Part shown: positions 6,513 through 12,095 of the stretch, piece by piece
Layout: each line of letters starts with the position of its first letter
Numbering within the stretch: the first letter of the stretch is position 1
Assembly (NCBI GenBank): GCA_937888925.1
Contig: CALARM010000730.1
Location: 1 to 14,916, forward strand
Length of the DNA: 14,916 nucleotides
Source of the DNA: an uncultured Synergistia bacterium
Lineage (GTDB): Bacteria; Eremiobacterota; SpSt-956; JAKJGF01
Direction of reading: 5' to 3'
Notes under the pieces: generated by a model
The model's database searches: none
Told to the model about the DNA's origin: nothing
The model's input: the letters and a program-made list of their open reading frames with translations, nothing else
Position numbers and translations under genes: made by a program

Positions 6513-7661
6513 ATGGCATTTTTAAGGGGTCTGTTCGGGCTTTCTAAAGTTGGAGCTGTTGGTGTAGATATTGGCAGCAGTAATGTTAAAGTAATGTATA
6601 TTGAAGATACAAAAAAAGGGCCTCAGGTGGTTCGAGTAGGACTTGCAGATACTCCCAAGGGAACTGTAAAAGACGGGAAAATTGTTGATCCTGAAGCACT
6701 GGGTGAAACTATACGTCAGGTTTTTGAGTCCAGGGAGATACCTGCCAAAAAGGTAGTCAGTGCTGTGGCAGGTCAATCTGTAGTAGTCAGACCGATTCGT
6801 TTACCTCAGATGGCAGAAAAAGATCTGAATGAAGCGATAAAATTTGAGGCAGAACGTTACCTCCCTTATTCAGCCAGTGACGCCCAGATTGCTTGTCAGA
6901 TTATTACCAAAGCCATTGAAGGTGATGAGAAGCATATGGAAGTGCTTCTGGTTTCAGCTCAGAAAGAAATGGTACAGAATATAGTTGAAACTATAGAATG
7001 GGCGGGGTATGAGCCAGAGGCTATCGACCTGGAACCTTTTGCTATTTTACGTGCTCTGCAGGTTAGCATCAACAAAGAGCAGTTTAATCAGACTATTGCT
7101 CTTATTGATCTGGGAGCCAGTTCCAGCAGTATTAATATTGTTAAAAATGGAATTCTCCGTCATAACAGAACTATTACTGTAGCAGGCAATAATTTTACCA
7201 AGGCTATTGGCCAGGCATTGAATTTAACTTTCGATGAAGCTGAAAAGCTCAAGAAAGAAAAAGGAATTATAAGAGTTGATAAAGAAGCTGCGCCAATTGC
7301 CCCGGCTGCTATGCGTATATTTAATGTTATTACACCTGTGCTTACAGAATTAGTGACAGAGATTCAGAGATCTTTTGATTATTATCGTTCCAGATACAGG
7401 GGAGAAATGGTGGATCTTATTATTATCAGTGGCGGTACATCATGTTTTATTAATATTGAGAAATATCTGGAAGCTGAACTGGGTATAAAAGTCCAGCAGG
7501 CCAACCCTTTAATAAGTATGTCTTATCAGAAGGATATAGGTTTTTCAGAGGATAGACTCAAGAGTCTGGCCCCTGAACTTATGGTTTCCGTAGGCCTGGC
7601 AATGAGACAAATTATGATTGCCAATCCCGGTAAATATCAAATGGTTAGTTTTGAGGTTTAA
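6513..7661 (+). CDS. pilM: PilM, actin-like cytoplasmic protein of the pilus alignment complex
   Basis: FtsA/actin-fold ATP-binding protein that sits on the cytoplasmic side, binds the short N-terminal tail of PilN and connects the alignment complex to the motor. At 382 residues it is a little longer than typical (about 355). Seen: phosphate-1 loop GVDIGSSNVKVMYI at 17-30; the PilM signature IKFEAERYLPYS at about 109-120; phosphate-2 loop IALIDLGASSSSINIV at about 195-210; the adenosine motif IIISGGTS at about 304-311. Start ATG 6513 has a good ribosome binding site, GGGGAGGTGA, 7 bases before. It is the first gene of the pilMNOPQ unit. The 178-base region upstream has only weak promoter candidates: TTGATA (6324-6329) with TATAAT (6349-6354) at a poor 19-base spacing, the latter overlapping a palindrome. 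Some read-through from pilD is likely. Confidence 0.95.
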   Translation: MAFLRGLFGLSKVGAVGVDIGSSNVKVMYIEDTKKGPQVVRVGLADTPKGTVKDGKIVDPEALGETIRQVFESREIPAKKVVSAVAGQSVVVRPIRLPQMAEKDLNEAIKFEAERYLPYSASDAQIACQIITKAIEGDEKHMEVLLVSAQKEMVQNIVETIEWAGYEPEAIDLEPFAILRALQVSINKEQFNQTIALIDLGASSSSINIVKNGILRHNRTITVAGNNFTKAIGQALNLTFDEAEKLKKEKGIIRVDKEAAPIAPAAMRIFNVITPVLTELVTEIQRSFDYYRSRYRGEMVDLIIISGGTSCFINIEKYLEAELGIKVQQANPLISMSYQKDIGFSEDRLKSLAPELMVSVGLAMRQIMIANPGKYQMVSFEV

Positions 7662-7665
7662 TTTT

Positions 7666-7674
7666 AGGAGGTGA
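7666..7674 (+). promoter_or_regulatory. Ribosome binding site that fixes the pilN start at TTG 7680
   Basis: AGGAGGTGA at 7666-7674. The in-frame GTG at 7671 is part of this site and cannot be the start. TTG 7680 follows GGAGG by 8 bases, and the protein then begins MTVKVDLLPSERK, the usual PilN opening. Confidence 0.85.
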
Positions 7675-7679
7675 AGGAA

Positions 7680-8264
7680 TTGACCGTTAAGGTAGATTTG
7701 TTGCCATCTGAGCGTAAAAGACCAAAATTAATAGATGGGGTAACAATATTTCTTATCTTTGTATTGCTGGCTGTAGGAGGAGGGCTTTTTTACTATAAGG
7801 TAACTCTTGATAATCAGATTGCTGAAAAGAAAGCCAAGATAGAAGAGTTACAGAAAGAAATTGAACAGTTAGCTCCTCTTAAGCTAAAGATTGATCAGTA
7901 TAAACAACTGACTCAAAGTATTAAACAACAGGTTGAACTCTTAAAATCTTTAAGAGATGATCCAAAAAATTACAGCACTCTTCTCGGAGAGATTACAAAG
8001 ATTATACCAAAGAATGTATGGATTGAAAGTCTGGAAATTCAGCCAGGAGGTAAAAATGTAAAATTTGGGTGTAAGGCTGTGGCAGGTAATAAAGATGGTC
8101 TTGCTATAGTTGCTTTATTCATGAGAAATATTATCGACTCTCCTACTTTTGATAATCCTGTCGTAAGTTCTATAGGCAGGAGTGAAGATGGTAGGGGATT
8201 TATTCTTTATAATTTCAGTATGTCAGCTAATTACGTGATTGTGGGAGGGGGTGGAACAAAATGA
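7680..8264 (+). CDS. pilN: PilN, inner-membrane alignment protein
   Basis: Bitopic membrane protein of about 194 residues; it binds PilM with its cytoplasmic tail and PilO through its periplasmic domain. Seen: tail motif VDLLPSERK (compare INLLPWR in well-studied PilN) at 5-13; a single membrane helix at about 20-39 (VTIFLIFVLLAVGGGLFYY); a periplasmic coiled coil at about 45-95 rich in Lys, Glu and Gln; then a small alpha/beta domain containing IPKNVWIESLEIQPG. The stretch YVIVGGGG closes the protein. The start is TTG 7680; a start at GTG 7671 is rejected because that codon lies inside the ribosome binding site. It follows pilM by 18 bases and its stop overlaps the pilO start in ATGA (8261-8264), which suggests translational coupling and near-equal amounts of PilN and PilO. 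Confidence 0.93.
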   Translation: MTVKVDLLPSERKRPKLIDGVTIFLIFVLLAVGGGLFYYKVTLDNQIAEKKAKIEELQKEIEQLAPLKLKIDQYKQLTQSIKQQVELLKSLRDDPKNYSTLLGEITKIIPKNVWIESLEIQPGGKNVKFGCKAVAGNKDGLAIVALFMRNIIDSPTFDNPVVSSIGRSEDGRGFILYNFSMSANYVIVGGGGTK

Positions 8265-8875
8265 CCGCCGGGATGAAGATTGCGGTTTTTTTCTGTTTAG
8301 TAATTTTAATAGGTATAGGTTTTTATTTGTTTGTTTATCAACCAAAACAACAGGAACTTGACGCACTGGAAAAAGGTCCTGGAGGTATAGTTGAACTTAC
8401 AAATCAGAGAGATGCAGATAAAGCTTATGTTCAGAATATGGATCAATATGAGAAACAACTTCAGGATGCCCAGAAAGAACTTGCAAATCTCCAGGTAGAT
8501 GTTGAGGGTGGGGAAGATTTTATTCCCAGTTACCTTGAATCAATAGAGAGACTTGTAGCAGAAGTAAGAGGAAATTTGCAGGATTGGGATTTTGTTATTC
8601 TCTCTATCACTCCGGGGAGTGCTACTGCCGGTCAGGCCGGTGAGGGCGGAGGCAGTGTTTATAATACCTACCTTATGCAGATGAATGTAGAAGGTCAGTA
8701 TGATACATTGAGAACTTTTTTGAATACATTATCTGATAAGTCAAGGTTTAATAAGCTGGTTGTTGTTAATAGTATAAGTTTGGGGCCCAAGAAGAGTAAA
8801 GGTGGGTACCAGACTTTGAATATTACAATACCATTAATGGCCTATCAGTTTACTAAAGGAGGTGTACAACAATAG
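8261..8875 (+). CDS. pilO: PilO, inner-membrane alignment protein
   Basis: Bitopic membrane protein of 204 residues that forms dimers with PilN and itself in the periplasm and contacts PilP. Seen: a short cytoplasmic start (MTAGMK); one membrane helix at about 5-26 (IAVFFCLVILIGIGFYLFVY); a coiled coil at about 30-75 with many Gln, Glu and Lys; a C-terminal ferredoxin-like domain with LMQMNVEGQYDTLRTFLNTL, the typical PilO turn. A glycine-rich loop (AGQAGEGGGS) interrupts that domain. Start ATG 8261 overlaps the pilN stop and has a purine-rich site (GGAGGGGGTGG) upstream; ATG 8273 is a less likely alternative. Its 3' end carries the ribosome binding site AAAGGAGGTG (8855-8864) of pilP inside coding sequence. 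Confidence 0.93.
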   Translation: MTAGMKIAVFFCLVILIGIGFYLFVYQPKQQELDALEKGPGGIVELTNQRDADKAYVQNMDQYEKQLQDAQKELANLQVDVEGGEDFIPSYLESIERLVAEVRGNLQDWDFVILSITPGSATAGQAGEGGGSVYNTYLMQMNVEGQYDTLRTFLNTLSDKSRFNKLVVVNSISLGPKKSKGGYQTLNITIPLMAYQFTKGGVQQ

Positions 8876-8877
8876 CT

Positions 8878-9501
8878 ATGAAAAGATTTATAGGGGTGGT
8901 TTCTCTTTTAGTAGTAGTTTTTCTTGTAGCAATGACATTACAGTTCGTCTTTGCCCAGGAAGAAGGTAAACCCCCTTCGAAGGAGATTGAGATTAAACCG
9001 GGAGAAGCGACTCCTGCACCAAAGCCTACACAGGCAGGTGAATATCAACCTAATGCGGAATCCGGACAGCCGAGGCCTTTTGAAAATTTAATAGAAGGCG
9101 GTGGAGCACCACCATCTAATATACAGCAACCAACCGCTCCAGCAACTCTTCCTCCGAAGAGTTCAGCTACGCCTGCTTCCGGAAAAAGTGGACAGGCTAC
9201 ACCACCGCCTGTGGCAACAGCAACTCCGGCTACAGCAGAAGGAGTTCCGCAAACTGTACCACAGAAACCTGCCAAGATAGATAATTCTGTAATAAGGGGT
9301 TTATTCACGTATAAAGGCTGGTTATGGAATGGTTCCGAATATGTTGGAATTGTAAGTTCCAACACTAAAGGATATACTGTTAAGGCAGGTATGGAGTTAC
9401 AGGATGGATACAGGGTGTTACAGGTAACAGAAAAGGAAGTTATTCTGGTTAAAGAAGGACAAAAAGGTACATTACCATTACAACAGGAGGTGCAAAAATA
9501 G
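8878..9501 (+). CDS. pilP: PilP-like periplasmic linker between PilN/PilO and the secretin
   Basis: 207 residues with a Sec signal peptide (MKRFIGVVSLLVVVFLVAM, then LQFVFA with likely cleavage before QEE). A long Pro, Ala, Thr and Ser-rich disordered linker follows (about 30-130), then a compact C-terminal beta domain (about 140-205) with IRGLFTYKGWLWNGSEYVGI and the ending VLQVTEKEVILVKEGQKGTL. That domain matches the GspC/PilP homology-region pattern (a bound value, a VKAGMEL 'permission' strand and a final regulator strand), which docks on the N domains of the secretin. Classical proteobacterial PilP is a lipoprotein; here no lipobox cysteine is present, so it is probably a soluble periplasmic protein or stays anchored by an uncleaved signal helix. 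Position between pilO and pilQ supports the call. ATG 8878 lies 15 bases from GGAGG, unusually far. Confidence 0.82.
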   Translation: MKRFIGVVSLLVVVFLVAMTLQFVFAQEEGKPPSKEIEIKPGEATPAPKPTQAGEYQPNAESGQPRPFENLIEGGGAPPSNIQQPTAPATLPPKSSATPASGKSGQATPPPVATATPATAEGVPQTVPQKPAKIDNSVIRGLFTYKGWLWNGSEYVGIVSSNTKGYTVKAGMELQDGYRVLQVTEKEVILVKEGQKGTLPLQQEVQK

Positions 9502-9504
9502 TTT

Positions 9505-11382
9505 ATGTGCAAAACATTAAAAACTAGTGTGATGACTAGTTTGCTTGTGTGTCTTATTTTAGTTATATCTTCATCAGTTTTTGCAGGCGAAAGTCCGCAC
9601 ATTAATAAAATTGAAGTTCAAGAATATCCGGGCCAGCTTCAGGTTAATATTTATGCTACTGGCCAGGTACAATATAAGGTTGTAGAGCAGAAAAAACCAG
9701 ATAATTCTATTATTATAGATATTTTCCCTGCTCTATTTTCAAAAACAGTTAAAACTACTCCCGTAAATATTGCTTCTATCAAACAGATAAGAACCGGTCA
9801 GTTCTCTATCCATGATGGCAGTGGTGATCCTGATATTGTAAGAGTAGTTATAGATCTGTCAAAACCTTCCGAATTCCAGGCTGCTCTTTCAAACAACGGC
9901 AAAATTGTTGCTGTTGCAATAGATGCTCCTGGCGTTAAAGGTCCTGATGTATTTGCCCAGGCTCAGAGCAGACCGAGAACAGTTGTTAAAGAGCCAGACC
10001 CGCAGCTTGTTTCCTGCGATCTTAAGAGCGCAGATCTTGCTGATGTACTTAAACTTTTCTCAGATCAGACAAAAGAAAATATCGTTCTTGGCCCTGGTGT
10101 CAGCGCCAGCGGTATAACTTTACGTCTTGAAAAGGTTCCTCTTGAAAAAGCTCTGAACCTTGTTTTAAGACTTCATGATCTTGATTACAGAAGGATTGGA
10201 AATGTTATAGTAATAGACAGTCCCGAACATCTTGCTACAGTATTCCCGGCACCTCAGCCTCCGGAAAAGATACCTGAAGAGATTACAACTCAGGTTATCA
10301 ATTTAGAGTATGCAGATGCTTCTTCTGTAGCAAATACAATCAATGCAACATTCCAGAATGCAGCCTCTGCCGATACAAGAATTCAGGCTGTTATAGTAAA
10401 GGGTACTCCCGATCAGATTAGAGACATAAGAGCTTTAATCGCAAATCTGGATGTCCCTGGCCCACCGCCACCGCCACCGCCGCCGGCACCACCGCCGCCG
10501 GTAACTCAGGTGTTCAAGGTAAAATATGCCAGGGCATCTGAAGTGGCATCCCAGATGGGAGGACTTGTACCACAGGGCAGTATTATTGTAGATAATAGAT
10601 TAAATTCCCTTATAGTTACCGGTTCCGAAGGAACCCTCACCACTGTAAAGGATTTCCTTGCCAGTGTTGATGTAGCACAGCCACAGGTTTCTATGGAATT
10701 GAAAGTACTTGAACTTGCATCTTCAACTTCAAGAAATCTCGGTATTAACTGGGGTTCTTCATTACAGGCAACATGGTCTGAAAGAGTTCATACTGGTGGT
10801 ACCGGTGCAAATCCTGTAGATGAAGGTACCGCCACGTTGCCAATGGGTGATATAGGTATTCATACATTTACAAGGACAGCTTTCTCATTACAGTCAACAA
10901 TAAACTTCCTTCTTTCATCATCGGAAGCAAAGCTTCTTGCAAACCCGAGAATAACAACCATGGATGGACTGAAAGCCAATATCCATTTAGGTGATCGTAT
11001 TCCTCTGGTTTACTATGATCCGAGAGCAGGACTTTATCAGGCTACCTATATAGACGTAGGTGTTGTTCTGAGTGTAACTCCTATTGTCAATGGTGACGGA
11101 TATATTACTACAGAGATAACACCTGAAGTAAGTTCAGTAACCAGCTTTATCCAGAACTTCCCGCAGGTTGCTACAAGATCTGCATCTACCACTGTAAGGG
11201 TAAAAGACGGAGATACCATTATAGTCGGTGGATTACTCAGAGACGATGAAAGAGTCGACATAAGTAAGATACCTATCCTGGGTGATATACCTATTTTAGG
11301 TGCTTTATTTAGAAATAAGAGTGCTGCTATGCAGTCTACGGAAGTTGTCTTTATGATAACACCGAAGGTCTTAAAGTACTAG
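9505..11382 (+). CDS. pilQ: PilQ, outer-membrane secretin of the type IV pilus
   Basis: Multimeric gated pore through which the pilus crosses the outer membrane; 625 residues. Order of parts: signal peptide (about 1-28, ending SSVFA); one AMIN domain (about 33-140) for binding peptidoglycan; an STN/N0-type domain (about 168-240); a first NolW/N1 domain (about 262-317, with VINLEYADASSVANTIN); a proline run of eight Pro, Ala, four Pro (320-332); a second NolW-like domain (about 334-388, with VFKVKYARASEVASQM); and the secretin C-domain (about 393-625). The last contains AKLLANPRITTMDG, VGVVLSVTPIV, VKDGDTIIVGGLL and the closing KIPILGDIPILGALFR signature. Start ATG 9505 is forced by the in-frame pilP stop just upstream; its AGGAGG (9485-9490) is 14 bases away. 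No lipobox is seen. The strong terminator after it ends the pilMNOPQ unit. No separate pilotin gene is present in the window. Confidence 0.96.
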   Translation: MCKTLKTSVMTSLLVCLILVISSSVFAGESPHINKIEVQEYPGQLQVNIYATGQVQYKVVEQKKPDNSIIIDIFPALFSKTVKTTPVNIASIKQIRTGQFSIHDGSGDPDIVRVVIDLSKPSEFQAALSNNGKIVAVAIDAPGVKGPDVFAQAQSRPRTVVKEPDPQLVSCDLKSADLADVLKLFSDQTKENIVLGPGVSASGITLRLEKVPLEKALNLVLRLHDLDYRRIGNVIVIDSPEHLATVFPAPQPPEKIPEEITTQVINLEYADASSVANTINATFQNAASADTRIQAVIVKGTPDQIRDIRALIANLDVPGPPPPPPPPAPPPPVTQVFKVKYARASEVASQMGGLVPQGSIIVDNRLNSLIVTGSEGTLTTVKDFLASVDVAQPQVSMELKVLELASSTSRNLGINWGSSLQATWSERVHTGGTGANPVDEGTATLPMGDIGIHTFTRTAFSLQSTINFLLSSSEAKLLANPRITTMDGLKANIHLGDRIPLVYYDPRAGLYQATYIDVGVVLSVTPIVNGDGYITTEITPEVSSVTSFIQNFPQVATRSASTTVRVKDGDTIIVGGLLRDDERVDISKIPILGDIPILGALFRNKSAAMQSTEVVFMITPKVLKY

Positions 11383-11396
11383 TTACTCTTTTATTC

Positions 11397-11434
11397 AAAG
11401 AGGGAAGTAGAATTTCTACTTTCCTCTTTTTTTT
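11397..11434 (+). terminator. Strong intrinsic terminator after pilQ
   Basis: A 14-bp stem, AAAGAGGGAAGTAG (11397-11410) with CTACTTTCCTCTTT (11416-11429), holding one G-U pair and a 5-base loop, followed by a run of T to 11434. It ends the pilMNOPQ transcript 15 bases after the stop codon. Confidence 0.92.
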
Positions 11435-11725
11435 GTTAGCTATCAACAGTCAGCTATCAGGTAATACCATTTCGCTATAAAGCGTACATTATAAATTCCA
11501 TTGTTTTGCCTGACTGGTATTATAATCTCGACTTTGTCATATTTAACAAAAAACACCTGGCTTTTATCAATTAGCTATTGGTTTTTAGTTAATAATTAAG
11601 GCTAATAGCTAATAGCTAAAGGCTAAGAACTAATAACTTTTTTATCAAATCAATTAAAGTGACAATGTCAGCACACCTTCTGACTATAAAAGTTGACTGC
11701 TGACTCCTGATAGCTGAAAGCTTAT
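11435..11725. repeat. Outer palindrome of 7-base units (possible non-coding mobile element)
   Basis: Left arm of four 7-mers (GTTAGCT, ATCAACA, GTCAGCT, ATCAGGT; 11435-11462) and right arm of five (AGTTGAC, TGCTGAC, TCCTGAT, AGCTGAA, AGCTTAT; 11691-11725). The arms share a perfect inverted 12-mer: TCAGCTATCAGG at 11450-11461 and CCTGATAGCTGA at 11706-11717. A further inverted 8-mer, TAATACCA (11462-11469) with TGGTATTA (11515-11522), and a second 7-mer palindrome lie inside. No gene is present. Size (about 290 bases) and inverted ends look like a MITE-type element, but no target-site duplication was identified. Confidence 0.6.
11570..11641. repeat. Inner palindrome of 7-base units (AGCTAAT-type)
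   Basis: Left 7-mers ATTAGCT, ATTGGTT, TTTAGTT, AATAATT (11570-11597). Right 7-mers GGCTAAT, AGCTAAT, AGCTAAA, GGCTAAG, AACTAAT, AACTTTT (11600-11641). The right side is the approximate reverse complement of the left with more copies. It lies wholly inside the larger element 11435-11725. Confidence 0.65.
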
Positions 11726-11731
11726 CCGTAC

Positions 11732-11760
11732 TGGACATGCTCTCTTTCTTGTGATATAAT
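11732..11760 (+). promoter_or_regulatory. Sigma-70 type promoter for the TPR gene or its leader RNA
   Basis: TGGACA (11732-11737), exactly 17 bases, TATAAT (11755-11760), with an extended -10 (TGA directly before TATAAT). This is 5 of 6 at -35 and perfect at -10, the best promoter in the window. Transcription would start near 11767, which leaves about 330 bases before the TPR start codon. Confidence 0.75.
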
Positions 11761-11766
11761 ATTCCA

Positions 11767-12095
11767 AGTAGTAGGTTCTGTAGATGGCAGAATATATGTA
11801 GTTTAAACCTTTTTTCCTGAAGGTGGGAAAAAGCTTATGTACAGTATATTATTCAAAGCTAATAAGCTTTCTTTTGTATTTATTAAAGAAGATTTCTTCT
11901 TTAAATATACTTAAGTTAAGCTTATTTACTTTTAAGAAGGATTTTAGATATACATAGAGAATTAATTATTTACCATTATGTATATCATCAGTAATGAAGA
12001 AAGGTTTCATCCTTAAGTAATTTCCTCCCATAGTATATTATATTATAAGGAGGTGATGGCAACCCGGTTCCTGAGTAAACAAGGAGGTGCATGGA
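11767..12095 (+). other. Long untranslated leader with hairpins and a doubled ribosome binding site
   Basis: Roughly 330 bases between the predicted transcript start and the TPR gene, with no gene inside. Hairpins seen: TTCTG/CAGAA (11776-11792); TTTTTCC/GGAAAAA (11811-11832), which competes with ACCTT/AAGGT (11807-11824); AAAGCT/AGCTTT with a 4-base loop and a T-rich tail (11855-11878), a weak terminator candidate; TTAAAGAAG/CTTCTTTAA (11883-11904); GATATACATA/TATGTATATC (11947-11986). CCTCC at 12024-12028 could pair with either of two ribosome binding sites, AAGGAGGTG at 12047-12055 and 12081-12089. I recognise no known riboswitch or small-RNA family. It could be a regulatory leader or contain a small RNA of about 110 bases ending at the 11855-11878 hairpin. 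Confidence 0.45.

Noticed and set aside
9045..9602. 185-codon open frame on the minus strand across the pilP-pilQ boundary
   Set aside because: It is antisense to the Pro/Ala/Thr-rich linker of PilP, whose codon bias removes stops on the other strand. It has no domain and no ribosome binding site.
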